A stretch of DNA of 64,000 bases from Mycobacterium sp. AZCC_0083 (GTDB lineage Bacteria > Actinomycetota > Actinomycetes > Mycobacteriales > Mycobacteriaceae): the NCBI RefSeq assembly GCF_014202335.1, contig NZ_JACHGP010000008.1:1-64000 (forward strand), written 5' to 3'. Below the pieces are notes generated by a model, which was given only the letters and a program-made list of their open reading frames with translations, searched no databases and was not told the DNA's origin. Shown piece by piece: positions 54,277 to 64,000 of this stretch. The stretch's first letter is position 1; the number at the start of each line of letters is the position of its first letter. The position numbers were made by a program, and so were the translations under genes.

Positions 54277-55131
54277 TCAGACGCCGACCGCTGTCGCCAC
54301 GGCCCGCCGCGTCAATACCTTCGCAAGGTGGCTGCGGTACTCGGCGTCGGCGTTGCCGTCGGTAATGGGGTCGGTGTCCTCGGCAGCGTGCTCGGCCGCC
54401 GCCCGGATCAGCTCCCCGTTCGCCGCCTGACCGATCAGCGCCTCCTCGACACCGCGGGCCCGCACCGGCACCGATGCCATATTGGTCAGCGCGACGCGGG
54501 CCTGCCGGATCACCCCGCCGTCGATCTCGACAGTCGCGGCCACCGCCACGATCGACCAGGCCTGCGCGACCCGGTTGAACTTTTCATACCGTGCCCCCCA
54601 GTCGGTGTGCTTCGGGATCCGCACGTCCACGAGGATTTCGTCCGGTTGCAGCGCGGTGGTGAAGTAGTCCTGGAAGAATTCCGCGACTCCAATGGTGCGT
54701 CGACCCGCGGGGCCCACGGCCGTCAGCGTCGCGTCGAGAGCCAGCACTGGTGCGCACAGGTCGCCCGCCGGGTCCGCATGCGCCAGCCCCCCGCCCAGCG
54801 TGCCTCGGTGCCGGATCTGCGGGTCCGCGACTGTACGGGTGGCCTCCACGAGCAGCAGCGCGTGCTGGTGGACGAGCGGATTGCGCAGCACCTCGTAGTA
54901 GGTGGTCATCGCACCGATCACGAGGGTGTCGCCGTCCTCGCGCACACCCCGCAGCTCATCGATCCGGTTGAGGTCGACGAGGGTGGTCGGGGCGGCCAGC
55001 CGCAGCCGCAGCACCGGCATCAGGCTCTGCCCACCAGCGATGACTTTGGCGTCCTCCCCGCCCTCGGCGAGCGCCGCCACTGCTTCGTCGACGGTGGTCG
55101 GGGCTACGTAGTCGAAGTTCGACGGAATCAT
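54277..55131 (-). CDS. coxM: CoxM-type FAD-binding subunit
   Basis: The 284-residue medium subunit of a xanthine dehydrogenase/CO dehydrogenase-family enzyme carries the FAD-binding AGGQSLMPVLRLRL and TLGGGLAHADPAGD motifs. The ATG at 55131 overlaps the coxL stop by four bases. A longer frame upstream is out of register with coupling. It transfers electrons from the iron-sulfur subunit to an acceptor. Confidence 0.9.
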   Translation of the reverse strand: MIPSNFDYVAPTTVDEAVAALAEGGEDAKVIAGGQSLMPVLRLRLAAPTTLVDLNRIDELRGVREDGDTLVIGAMTTYYEVLRNPLVHQHALLLVEATRTVADPQIRHRGTLGGGLAHADPAGDLCAPVLALDATLTAVGPAGRRTIGVAEFFQDYFTTALQPDEILVDVRIPKHTDWGARYEKFNRVAQAWSIVAVAATVEIDGGVIRQARVALTNMASVPVRARGVEEALIGQAANGELIRAAAEHAAEDTDPITDGNADAEYRSHLAKVLTRRAVATAVGV

Positions 55132-57499
55132 CGGGCACCTCCCTGGGCGGTGTGGATGGCGTGCCAGACCCGCATCGGGGAACACGGCATTTCGATGTCG
55201 TGCACCCCGAACTGGCGCACCGCGTCAAGCACCGCGTTCACCACGGCCGGAGTGGACGCGATCGTGCCCGCCTCGCCGACACCCTTGACTCCCAGCGGGT
55301 TACCCGTGGCAGGAGTTTCGGTCCGTCCCGTGGTGAACGACGGCAGATCGACCGCCGACGGCATCAAGTATTCGGCGAACGAGCCGGAGAGCAGGGTCCC
55401 GGACTCGTCGTGCACGGCCTCCTCGTACAGGGCCTGCGCGATGCCCTGGGCGAGCCCGCCGTGCACCTGCCCCTCCACGATCAGCGGGTTGACCACGTGC
55501 CCGATGTCATCGACGCATACGTAGGAGCGAATCCGCACCTGCCCCGTTTCGGTGTCGACCTCCGCGGCGCACAGGTGCGTGCCGTGCGGGAAGGAGAAGT
55601 TGTCCGGGTCGTACGTGGCCTCGGAATCCAGGTTCGGTTCGACACCGTCGGGCAGGTCGTGTGCGGCGAACACCGCGAGGGCGACGTCGGCGATACCGAC
55701 GGCTTTCTCGGTGCCCGTCACGCGGAACCGTCCCCCGGTGAACTCGAGGTCGTCCTCCGCGCATTCCATCATGTGCGCCGCGATGGGCCTGGCCTTCGCG
55801 ATCACCTTCTCGGCGGCCTTCACCACCGCGATCCCACCAACCGTCAGCGATCGGGACCCGTATGTGTCCAGGCCGCGGGGCGAGGTCTGGGTGTCGCCGT
55901 GTAGCACCTCGACGTCGTCGAACGGGACTCCGAGCTGGTCCGCGACGATCTGGCTCCATGCCGTCTCGTGCCCCTGACCGTGCGGCGACGCGCCGGTGAC
56001 CACCTCGACCTTGCCGGTGGGCAGCATCCGAATCGCCGCATGCTCCCATCCGCCCGCGCCGTAGGCCAGCGCGCCGAGCGTCCGCGATGGGGCCAGACCG
56101 CACATCTCGGTGAACGTGGACACCCCGATGCCGAGTTGCACGGTGTCCTGCCGCTCGCGGCGTTCGACTTGCTCGCGCCTCAACCCGTCGTAGTCGAACA
56201 ATTCCCGCGCCCGCGCGGTGGCGGCCTCGTAGTTGCCGGAGTCGTAGGTCAGGCCTGCGACGGTGTCGAAGGGGAACTCCTCGTGGGTGATCCAGTTCCG
56301 GGCCCGCAGCTCGAGCGGATCCAGCGACAGTTCGGCGGCGAGTTCGTCCATCATCCGTTCGACGGCGAACGTCGCTTCCGGGCGTCCGGCGCCGCGGTAG
56401 GCGTCGGTGGGCACCTTGTTGGTGAAGACGTTGGTGCAGGTGAAGTTATACGACGGAAACTTGTAGATGCCGTTGAACATGAACGCGCCCAGGATCGGTA
56501 TGCCCGGGGTGACCAGCCGCAGATAGGCGCCCATGTCGGCGAGCAGTTCCACTTTGAGGCCGGTCACGGTGCCGTCGCGGCGGGCGGCAAGCGTCAGTTT
56601 CTGGATCTGGTCGCGCCCATGGTGGGCCGCAAGCATGGATTCGCTGCGGGACTCGGTGTACTTGACCGGCTTGCCGAGCCGCCGCGCGACGAGCAGTGCG
56701 ATTACCTCCTCCGGCGTCACCTGGAGCTTGCCGCCGAAACCGCCACCGACATCCGGGGCGATGACCCGCACCTTGTGCTCCGGGATGTGCAGCGTCATCG
56801 CCAGCATGAGCCGCAGGATGTGCGGGATCTGGGTGGAGGACCACATAGTGATCTGGGCGGCGGTCGGGTCGACCACCACCGAGCGGGGCTCCATGAACGC
56901 CGGAATGAGCCGCTGCTGGCGGAAGGTGCGCTGCACGAGCACTTCGGCCTCGCGGATGGCCTGTTCGACGTCGCCGCCCGTGCCGGCCTCCGCCGAGTCG
57001 AAGGTCCAGGTAGCGCTGATGTTGGTACCAAGATCCGGGTGCACGAGGTCCGCGCCGTCGGCGGCCGCGCCCGCGAGATCGAGCACAACTGGCAGTTCGT
57101 CGTAGTCGACGTCGATCTTCTCGAGCGCGTCGTGCGCCTCATAGGCGCCGCGGGCCACCACGACGGCCACGGCTTCGCCGGCGAAGTTCACCGTGTCGAC
57201 GGCGAGGGAGGGTGCAGGCGGCGCCTTCATGTCTTCGGTGATCGGCCATGCGCACGGCAGGCTGCCCTGCTCGGCGGCGAGATCGGCGCCGGTGAAGATC
57301 GCGACGACACCGGGCATGCCGCGCGCGGCGGTGGTATCGACGCCGGTGATGCGGGCATGCGCGACGGGACTGCGCAAAATGGCCAGGTGCTGCATCCCGG
57401 GCAGCACGAGGTTGTCGGTCCACCGGGTGCGACCGGTGATCAGATGCTCGTCTTCCTTACGCAGCCGGGCCCTGCCGATTTCCGGTTGAGCGGTGGCGG

Positions 57500-57503
<4 letters not shown>
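55128..57503 (-). CDS. coxL: Molybdenum hydroxylase large subunit, form II CoxL-like
   Basis: The 791-residue protein starts at ATG 57503, overlapping coxS by four bases. The active-site loop reads AYRGAGR near residue 368, the signature of form II CoxL-like proteins rather than the AYXCSFR of true form I CO dehydrogenase. The usual glycine-rich cofactor motifs are present (GGGFGGKLQ, PHGQGHETAW, VKGVGEAG). The physiological substrate of form II enzymes is uncertain, and CO oxidation should not be assumed. It binds molybdopterin cytosine dinucleotide in known members. Confidence 0.9.
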
Positions 57504-58033
<530 letters not shown>

Positions 58034-58149
58034 CGGGCCTCCAATGCCGGAGCGTCAATTGATACGTCCTACTCTGCTCTGACCGGCGTCGGAGAATACT
58101 GGAAACGGTGGAATCGGTTCCGCGCCACAGTCAATCGTGAGGCAGCACG

Positions 58150-59265
58150 TCACGCATCGTGTACCGCCTCGAGCAGTTCCTGCAGCGTCGCCAGGCTGTG
58201 GCCGGCGAGCAGACGATCGGTGAACGGCAGGGCGGCCGCGATCCCGGACTGGACCGGCTGATAGCCGTCCGCGCCGGCATGCGGGTTCACCCACAGCACC
58301 GCGTGGGCGAGCCGCCGCAGCTGAGCCATCTGCTCGGCGAGAAGGATCGGGTCGCCGCGCTCCCAGCCGTCCGAGAAGATCACCACGACGGCGCCGCGGG
58401 CCAGGCCGCGTCGGCCCCAGCGTTCCAGGAACGCGCGCAGCGTCTCGCCGAGCCGTGTGCCACCGGCCCAGTCGGGAACCGCCCGGCCCGCGGCGGCCAG
58501 TGCCAGTTCGGGGTCGCGGACCCGTAGCGCTCGCGACAGCCGGGTCATCCGGGTGCCCAGCGAGAACACCTCGGTGCCGGCGGGGTTGGTGCGGGCGACG
58601 ACGTGCGCGAAGCGCAGGAGCGCATCCACGTACGGGCTCATCGAGCCGGATACGTCGAGCAGCAGCACCATTCGGCGCGGCCGGGTGGCCTTGCGGTGGT
58701 GCCTCGGCCGCACCGGTTCGCCGCCCGCGGCGAGCATGTAGCGCACCGTGCGCCGCGCGTCGACGGGGCCTCGGCGGGACGGGCGCAGCCGCAGGGCGGG
58801 GCGAGTCGGGGGGCGTGGACGCAGGGAAGCGATGAGTTCGGCGAGGTGCGCGCGTTCGGCCGCGGTGAGTTCGGCGATGTCCCGGTGGCGGAGTACCTCG
58901 GTGTCGTCCGCCGCGACCCGCAGTCGCGGCGCATCCCCACCGGCGTCGGTGTCGCCGGTCGCATTCAGCGCAGCGATGCGGGCGCGGCGCGGCTGCTGCA
59001 CGCGCTGCGGCGCGTGGGTCAGTACCGTTCCCCCGAACCAGTTCTCGAACGCCAGGTCGTACCGCGGGATGTCGTCGGGGCTGCGGCACAGGGTCGCGCG
59101 ACCCGCCCAGTACACCTGCCCGGGGTCGCCCAGATCGACCTGACGCAGTGCCCGCGTGAACGCTTCGACGGCGTCCGACACGACCGGCAGCCCCGCCACC
59201 GCGAGGGCATGCGCGAACCCGGCGACCCCGACCAGAGGGTCACCGACATCCGACGCCGTCGACAT
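58150..59265 (-). CDS. coxE: CoxE-type VWA-domain protein
   Basis: The 371-residue protein has a MIDAS motif LLLDVSGSMSPY near residue 202 and the VWA fold extending to the C terminus (VIFSDGWERGDP). With CoxD, CoxE proteins mature the molybdenum site of CO dehydrogenase-family enzymes. The ATG at 59265 lies seven bases after the coxD stop. A 116-base gap separates it from coxS. Confidence 0.88.
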   Translation of the reverse strand: MSTASDVGDPLVGVAGFAHALAVAGLPVVSDAVEAFTRALRQVDLGDPGQVYWAGRATLCRSPDDIPRYDLAFENWFGGTVLTHAPQRVQQPRRARIAALNATGDTDAGGDAPRLRVAADDTEVLRHRDIAELTAAERAHLAELIASLRPRPPTRPALRLRPSRRGPVDARRTVRYMLAAGGEPVRPRHHRKATRPRRMVLLLDVSGSMSPYVDALLRFAHVVARTNPAGTEVFSLGTRMTRLSRALRVRDPELALAAAGRAVPDWAGGTRLGETLRAFLERWGRRGLARGAVVVIFSDGWERGDPILLAEQMAQLRRLAHAVLWVNPHAGADGYQPVQSGIAAALPFTDRLLAGHSLATLQELLEAVHDA

Positions 59266-59272
59266 GCGCGTC

Positions 59273-60166
59273 TCACCCCGCCAGCAGTCGGTCCAGTCCG
59301 GCCCGGGTCACCCGCTCGAGGTCCTCCCGGTACTTGAGGACCGCGCCGAGCGTCGCCGCGGCGGTCTGCGCGTCGAGCACATCGCGGTCGAGTTCGCGCA
59401 GGGCGCGCGCCCAGTCCAGCGACTCGGCGACACCCGGCGGCTTGAGCAGTTCCATGCCGCGCAAGGTGTGGACGGCGCGGGCAACCTGGTCGGCGAGCGC
59501 CGCCCCGATGCCCGGGATGCGGCGGCGCAGGATCGCGACCTCCCGGGCCAGGTCGGGATGTTCGAGCCAGTGGTACAGACAGCGGCGTTTGAGGGCGTCG
59601 TGCACGTCGCGGGTGCGGTTGGAGGTGAGCACCACCAGCGGCGGTGTCGCCGCTCGCACTTCGCCGAGTTCGGGGATGGTGACGGCGTTCTCGTCGAGAA
59701 CCTCCAGCAGGAACGCTTCGAACTCGTCGTCGGCCCGGTCGATCTCGTCGATCAGGAGCACGCACGGCGCTTCGGTGAGCGCCCGCAGCAGCGGTCGCGC
59801 CAACAGGAACCGCTCGGTGTAAAGCGAGCGTTCCGCGGCTTCGGCCTCGAGGTGGCCGTCGCTCGCCGCCTCCAGTGTCCGCAGGTGCAGCAGCTGCCGC
59901 GGGAAATCCCAGTCATAGAGCGCCTGCGAGGCGTCGATGCCCTCGTGGCACTGCAGGCGGATCAGCGGCAGGTGGAACGCCTCCGATAAGGCAGCCGCGA
60001 GGGAGGTCTTGCCGGTGCCGGGTTCGCCCTCGCAGAACAGCGGTCGCCCCATGCGCAACGCCAGGAACGCGGCCATCGCGACGCCGTCGTCGGCGAGGTA
60101 GCCGGTGGCCTCGAGCGCATGTGCCAGTTCCGCCGGCGACCCGACACTCGGCGTGGAATCGCTCAC
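59273..60166 (-). CDS. coxD: CoxD-type MoxR AAA ATPase
   Basis: The GTG at 60166 gives 297 residues. Walker A is CEGEPGTGKTSLA near residue 46, Walker B is VLLIDEIDRAD, and sensor motifs follow (VLTSNRTRDVHDALKRR). MoxR/CoxD ATPases act with VWA partners to insert or remodel metal cofactors. It is the first gene of the cox operon. The upstream open frame is arginine-rich noise, so the GTG is preferred although its ribosome site is weak. Confidence 0.87.
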   Translation of the reverse strand: MSDSTPSVGSPAELAHALEATGYLADDGVAMAAFLALRMGRPLFCEGEPGTGKTSLAAALSEAFHLPLIRLQCHEGIDASQALYDWDFPRQLLHLRTLEAASDGHLEAEAAERSLYTERFLLARPLLRALTEAPCVLLIDEIDRADDEFEAFLLEVLDENAVTIPELGEVRAATPPLVVLTSNRTRDVHDALKRRCLYHWLEHPDLAREVAILRRRIPGIGAALADQVARAVHTLRGMELLKPPGVAESLDWARALRELDRDVLDAQTAAATLGAVLKYREDLERVTRAGLDRLLAG

Positions 60167-60837
60167 GTCCGCGAGCCTAGGCGAGGGCTCGCTCCCGGGT
60201 ACGCGACTCGGGCAACCGCGCGAAGTACCCGGACGGCCGACGGGGACAACCTCGTCGTGCACTCGGTGGGCGCGCACGCTCACCGGCAAGGGGTGCGCGT
60301 TCAATTCGTCACGGAGAACGTGACTTTCCCGCCATAAGCCGGTCTGCGCCCTGAGTGACATCGCCGATCGCCACGCGGTACACAGTTCGAAACACAACCG
60401 GTGCGGTAAGGGGTGGCACACGCAGGTGCAGACGGGTTGAGCGGGGGGCCTACCGCGGCGCCAGACCTACAAAATGCTGTTCTGAGGGGTGCGGGAGACG
60501 TTGCGTGAGATCCGGTATTGGCGGCGGTTCGCTAGTTTCCGGCGCTACCGGCTTGTTGGCACGCGACGTGCAGGAGACCGTCATCGCCACCATGCATGCC
60601 GCTGCGGTCCGGCCCGACTCTGCGAACTCGGAGACGTCACCACACCCTGGCCGCAGAACTCATTAGTTGCGCTTGATTGTGAAGCACGTATTGTTCAGGC
60701 GCGCAGCGGGTTTCAGCGAATCCGATTTGCCATCAGGCTGGCACCCGCCCCCATTGCCATGCCTTGCCCGTGGGAGGACGATGAAGTGGTCCGGCGGCGC
60801 CGTCGAGACGCTGCCCTACATACAACGGAGGCAGATC
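60167..60837. other. 671-base intergenic, divergent promoter region
   Basis: The gap lies between coxD (minus) and the ABM-like gene (plus). Short frames exist, but none has a ribosome site or recognisable product. Promoters for both directions are expected here. None could be fixed from sequence alone. Confidence 0.35.
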
Positions 60838-61458
60838 ATGTATGCACGAAGCACCACCATCCAGGGGCAGCCCTCGTCCATTGACGCCGGTATCGCGCAT
60901 ACGCGCGACAGCGCGATGCCCGCGCTCGAGGGCATCGACGGGTGCGTTGGCTTGTCCCTGTTGGTCGACCGAACGTCCGGCCGCTGCATTGTTAGCACCT
61001 CCTGGGAGTCCGAGGAGGCGATGCGCGCAAGCGAGGAGTCCATTCGGCCGATTCGTGACCGGGCCGCCGAGCTTTTGGGTGGTAGCAGGCAGGTCGAGGA
61101 ATGGGAGATCGCTGCCATGCACCGCGAGCACCGCGCGGGTGAGGGCGCCTGCGTCCGAGCCACCTGGGTCAAGGTCGATCCGGATCAAATCGAGGGAGGC
61201 ATCGATTTCTACAAGACGACTATCGTGCCCGCCCTCGAGGAGCTGGAGGGATTCTGCAGTGCCAGCCTGCTCCTCGACCGAGCGTCCGGTCGTGGCGTGG
61301 CCGCGGCGACCTTCGACAACGCCGAAGCGATTGAGCGGAACAAGGACCAGTTGGACAGGATCAGAGCCACGGGCAGCCAGGAAACAAACGCAGAGGTACT
61401 CGACCAGTGCGACTTCGAGTTGGCAGTCGCACACCTGCGTGTGCCCGAGATGGTCTGA
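60838..61458 (+). CDS. Tandem ABM-like (dimeric alpha/beta barrel) protein
   Basis: GGAGG lies seven bases before the ATG at 60838. The 206-residue protein has two related halves: MPALEGIDGCVGLSLLVDRT...GRCIVSTSWESEEAM and VPALEELEGFCSASLLLDRA...GRGVAAATFDNAEAI. Each half has the look of an antibiotic-biosynthesis-monooxygenase-like ferredoxin fold, so the chain could form its own barrel. A role in oxidation or stress protection is possible but unproven. A small zinc-finger-like gene follows 31 bases downstream. Confidence 0.75.
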   Translation: MYARSTTIQGQPSSIDAGIAHTRDSAMPALEGIDGCVGLSLLVDRTSGRCIVSTSWESEEAMRASEESIRPIRDRAAELLGGSRQVEEWEIAAMHREHRAGEGACVRATWVKVDPDQIEGGIDFYKTTIVPALEELEGFCSASLLLDRASGRGVAAATFDNAEAIERNKDQLDRIRATGSQETNAEVLDQCDFELAVAHLRVPEMV

Positions 61459-61489
61459 CCGCCCCATTTCTTCGAGGAGGTGCAGCACC

Positions 61490-61651
61490 GTGGATCACAT
61501 CCAGCACGAAACCTCCGCCCATCAGGAGTGCCCAGACTGTCATGCGCTAACCGCGGACCTGGAGGCGCACAAGCAATGGCACTCCAGGCTCGTCCATGAC
61601 ATCGCAACCGCCGTTGACAGAGATCTGAAGCGACGAGTAGGGGCTCCGTAA
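61490..61651 (+). CDS. 53-residue C2H2-like zinc-finger protein
   Basis: The GTG at 61490 is preceded by GAGGAGG at ten bases. The peptide contains CPDCHALTADLEAHKQWH, a CxxC-x9-HxxxH arrangement able to bind one zinc, and then a basic helix (DIATAVDRDLKRRV). It is likely cotranscribed with the ABM-like gene. Short zinc-binding peptides of this type are seldom annotated. Function unknown. Confidence 0.55.
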   Translation: MDHIQHETSAHQECPDCHALTADLEAHKQWHSRLVHDIATAVDRDLKRRVGAP

Positions 61652-61906
61652 CCGGGCCGGCGTCGAGGCTTCGTTACGCGGATGGCTGTGCCATCCACCA
61701 GCCCAACAGGATTGGCGGTATCGCATAGCACCGAAGCCCTAACGGGACAGTTCCGGTCGCTGATTTGCGCCCGCCCTCGCCCGGTGAGGTCGGTGGATCC
61801 GCTGGACCAGACCTCGCCGCGGGTCAGCGACTGAATCGCGTCTTGCGCCCCTGCAGGGCCATCCCGATGAGATTCGGCATCGTCCATGAATGATCTGCCG
61901 ACGCCA
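61652..61906. other. Short gap before SDR fragment
   Basis: No gene was recognised. The start of a near-identical SDR copy at 61907 marks a recombination junction. Confidence 0.4.
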
Positions 61907-62200
61907 CCGGATACGGGCGAATCGTCTCAATCGGGTCGACCACGGGCACGGTGAACGCGATGCCGGGTCAGTCGACCTACACCGCCGCGAAAGCGGGCCT
62001 GGTGGGTTTGTCGCGGGCGCTGGCTTTAGAGGTCGTCGGAGACGGCGTCACCGTGAACGTCGTTGCGCCCGGCTACATCGCCACCGAGTCACAGCTACAG
62101 TTCGAAGCCGCCGCCGCGGCGGCGTCACCGGGACGGTGGTGGTGGCCGACGGCGGCCATGGTCTGCCGGAGACTTGGCCCCGGCCCTGAGTTCACCACGC
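61907..62200 (+). pseudogene. Truncated, near-identical copy of SDR 3' end
   Basis: This segment matches 49634-50006 almost base for base (I see about six mismatches) but lacks 79 bases equivalent to about 49851-49929, so the frame is broken after the FEAAAAAA stretch. The catalytic YTAAK and preceding serine are present. The Rossmann fold and all upstream sequence are absent. The high identity indicates a recent copying event. Confidence 0.85.
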
Positions 62201-62713
62201 CCTGAGGTTCACCGGCCGGCGGAGACCCCTTCCTAGTCCTCACACTCCGCTGTCTCAGCGGCCCCAGCTTTACAGCTGGACGTTGCGTAAACGCGGGCGC
62301 GTGGAGTTTGTCCCTTCGCCGTTGTTAGGACTTCGACGACCTCCCCGACCGCGAGCGCGCCGACCTGTTGACCATCGATCGCGACGCGTCGCCGGAGGCG
62401 TTGGAGGAGAAGTTCCACTCGGAGGACCAGCTGCAGCTCACGGGGAAACCGTCAGCCCTTCGCCCGGGCTGCACGATGTGACCGGCTAACGCCAGAGTCC
62501 ATCAAGTCGGTCGACGACAGTTCCGATGCACAAAAACACTGCCGCGCAACGGAATTCATCGATCGCCCGTAGCGCCTCGACTGCTGGCGATGGAAGCCCC
62601 GGCAGCATCTCAACAATCTCGCGACATCACGCGTCAGGGCTGGACTGAGCGAGTAGGGTTTTCCTTGTAGGGCAAGCGCGCGCATCCGTCGAATGTTCAA
62701 GGAGGATCGCCGC
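62201..62713. other. Gap with a coding-like fragment
   Basis: At 62329-62481 a 50-codon plus-strand stretch reads FDDLPDRERADLLTIDRDAS and EALEEKFHSEDQLQLTG before a TGA. The composition is protein-like, but a stop precedes it and there is no start, so it looks like a gene end left behind by rearrangement. Nothing else was recognised. Confidence 0.35.
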
Positions 62714-63154
62714 ATGGATACATGGCTGATCTGGTTGATCATCGCCGTAGTGTTGTTGGTGGTCGAGATGCTCACTATCACCGCAGCGGTCGGGATGCTC
62801 GGTGTTGCTGCACTGATCGCCGCGGGCTTCGCCGCACTCGGACTACCCGCTCCCGTCCAACTCCTTGCGTTCACAGTCACCGCCACGATCGGGGTGCTGC
62901 TCATCCGCCCCATCGTCCGTCGGCACATGCTCCGGCCCCAGCTCGAGCGTTTCGGGGTAGAAGCATTAATTGGTAAGCCCGCCTATGTCGTGTCAGAGGT
63001 GTCCGGGCTGGACGGCAGGGTTCGCATCGGCGGTATCCGCGGTGAGGAGTGGACGGCGCGCGCCTACGACCAAACCCTGGTGATACCCGCCGGAGCGACC
63101 GTCGACGTGCTGGAGATCAACGGCACCACCGCGCTCGTATACCCCCGGGAGTAA
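62714..63154 (+). CDS. NfeD-family membrane protein
   Basis: The 146-residue protein starts at ATG 62714 with GGAGG nine bases upstream. Two or three membrane helices (WLIWLIIAVVLLVVEML, GMLGVAALIAAGFAAL, LLAFTVTATIGVLLI) precede a C-terminal OB-fold (IGKPAYVVSEVSGLDGRVRI). This short type lacks the protease domain and pairs with an SPFH protein, as with Rv1487-Rv1488 in M. tuberculosis. It lies three bases upstream of that partner. Confidence 0.9.
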   Translation: MDTWLIWLIIAVVLLVVEMLTITAAVGMLGVAALIAAGFAALGLPAPVQLLAFTVTATIGVLLIRPIVRRHMLRPQLERFGVEALIGKPAYVVSEVSGLDGRVRIGGIRGEEWTARAYDQTLVIPAGATVDVLEINGTTALVYPRE

Positions 63155-63157
63155 CCC

Positions 63158-64000
63158 ATGCTGGAAACCTCACTCTCTCTTATCGCCGGGCTGGTCATCG
63201 CGCTGTTCGCAGCCTTCACCGTGCTGCGGGCGGTGCGCATCGTGCCCCAGGCGCGTGCCCGCAACGTCGAACGGCTCGGCCGCTACGACCGCACGTTGCG
63301 GCCCGGCCTCAATTTCGTCATCCCCTACTTCGACCGGGTCTATCCGATGATTGACCTACGGGAACAGGTGGTCTCGTTCCAACCGCAACCGGTGATTACC
63401 GAGGACAATTTGGTCGTCGAGATCGATACTGTGCTCTATTTCCAGGTGACCGACGCGCGCGCAGCCGCCTATGAGATCGCCAACTTCCTGCAAGGCGTCG
63501 AACAGCTCACGGTCACCACACTGCGCAACGTCGTCGGGTCCATGGACCTGGAGCGCACACTCACCTCCCGCGACACCATCAACAGCCAACTCAGAGGCGT
63601 GCTGGACGAGGCCACCGGCAAGTGGGGGCTGCGGGTCAACCGGGTAGAGATCAAGGCCATCGACCCGCCGCAATCCATCAAGGACGCGATGGAGAAGCAG
63701 ATGCGGGCCGAGCGCGACAAGCGTGCGGCAATCCTGGGCGCCGAAGGCCAACGCCAGTCTCAGATCCTCACCGCCGAGGGTGACAAGCAGGCCGCCATCC
63801 TGCGCGCCGAGGGCAACCGGACCGCAGCGATCCTCAAGGCCGAGGGCCAGGCCCGCGCTATCGACGAGGTATTTCAGTCCGTGCACCGCAACGATCCCGA
63901 CCCCAAACTGCTCGCCTATCAGTACCTCCAGATGCTGCCGCAGCTGGCCCAGGGCCCGGGAAACACGTTCTGGGTAATTCCAAGCGAGGTCACCTCCGCC
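63158..64000 (+). CDS. SPFH/stomatin-like protein (partial)
   Basis: The gene is cut by the right edge, with 281 residues visible. An N-terminal membrane helix (LIAGLVIALFAAFTVLRAV) is followed by the SPFH domain (VERLGRYDRTLRPGLNFVIP, VVSFQPQPVITEDNLVV) and a long alanine/glutamate helix with repeats of the ILxAEGxxQ type. It forms oligomeric membrane microdomain scaffolds with NfeD. The equivalent M. tuberculosis protein has about 381 residues, so roughly 100 are missing. Confidence 0.92.
   Translation, partial: MLETSLSLIAGLVIALFAAFTVLRAVRIVPQARARNVERLGRYDRTLRPGLNFVIPYFDRVYPMIDLREQVVSFQPQPVITEDNLVVEIDTVLYFQVTDARAAAYEIANFLQGVEQLTVTTLRNVVGSMDLERTLTSRDTINSQLRGVLDEATGKWGLRVNRVEIKAIDPPQSIKDAMEKQMRAERDKRAAILGAEGQRQSQILTAEGDKQAAILRAEGNRTAAILKAEGQARAIDEVFQSVHRNDPDPKLLAYQYLQMLPQLAQGPGNTFWVIPSEVTSA

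Overview
The window is high-GC actinobacterial DNA, almost certainly a mycobacterium (probably a Mycolicibacterium-type environmental species). The evidence is a carboxylic acid reductase, EspC-like ESX secretion-associated proteins followed by WXG-type proteins, a DUF732 lipoprotein, a wax ester synthase/diacylglycerol acyltransferase, frequent GTG/TTG starts, and an NfeD-SPFH pair like Rv1487-Rv1488. No rRNA, tRNA, CRISPR array, integrase or intact transposase was recognised.

Layout. (a) 0.2-3.7 kb: carboxylic acid reductase on the minus strand. (b) 4.1-6.5 kb: a three-gene cassette of an EspC-like protein, a WXG-domain protein with a glycine-zipper C terminus, and a four-TM protein, read here as a type VII-secreted effector/immunity module. 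(c) 6.9-12.4 kb, minus strand: an operon-like run of a metallopeptidase-HicA fusion, a DUF3800 protein, a small coupled gene and a helicase-nuclease split by a frameshift. (d) 12.5-26.6 kb: a complete class 1 DISARM operon (drmD-drmMI-drmA-drmB-drmC) with overlapping stops and starts. (e) 26.8-39.1 kb: unknown minus-strand genes, a 2103-residue HEPN/transglutaminase-like/DUF4011-helicase/Vsr-like/DUF3320 protein with a coupled partner, and a SWIM zinc-finger gene with a partner. (f) 39.1-39.6 kb: wreckage of a NUDIX gene and an AAA_28-type ATPase. (g) 40.2-43.4 kb: a second EspC/WXG effector/immunity cassette, plus a frameshifted copy of the first cassette's membrane gene.

The defence island (6.9-39 kb) is therefore bracketed by about 0.75 kb direct repeats, the membrane-immunity genes at 5713-6489 and 42589-43364. 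This arrangement could allow loss or gain of the whole island by homologous recombination.

(h) 43.4-64 kb is more ordinary chromosome. It holds a wax ester synthase, small exported proteins, a decayed phosphatase/macro-like pair with diverged duplications, an SDR gene with a truncated recent copy 12 kb away, SixA, a cox-type molybdenum hydroxylase operon (coxD-E-S-L-M-G, with a form II active-site signature), a tandem ABM-like protein, NfeD, and an SPFH protein cut by the window edge.

The genes most likely to reward attention are the two secreted effector/immunity cassettes, the HicA-metallopeptidase/DUF3800/helicase-nuclease operon, and the repeat-bounded architecture that joins them to DISARM and the giant HEPN-helicase.
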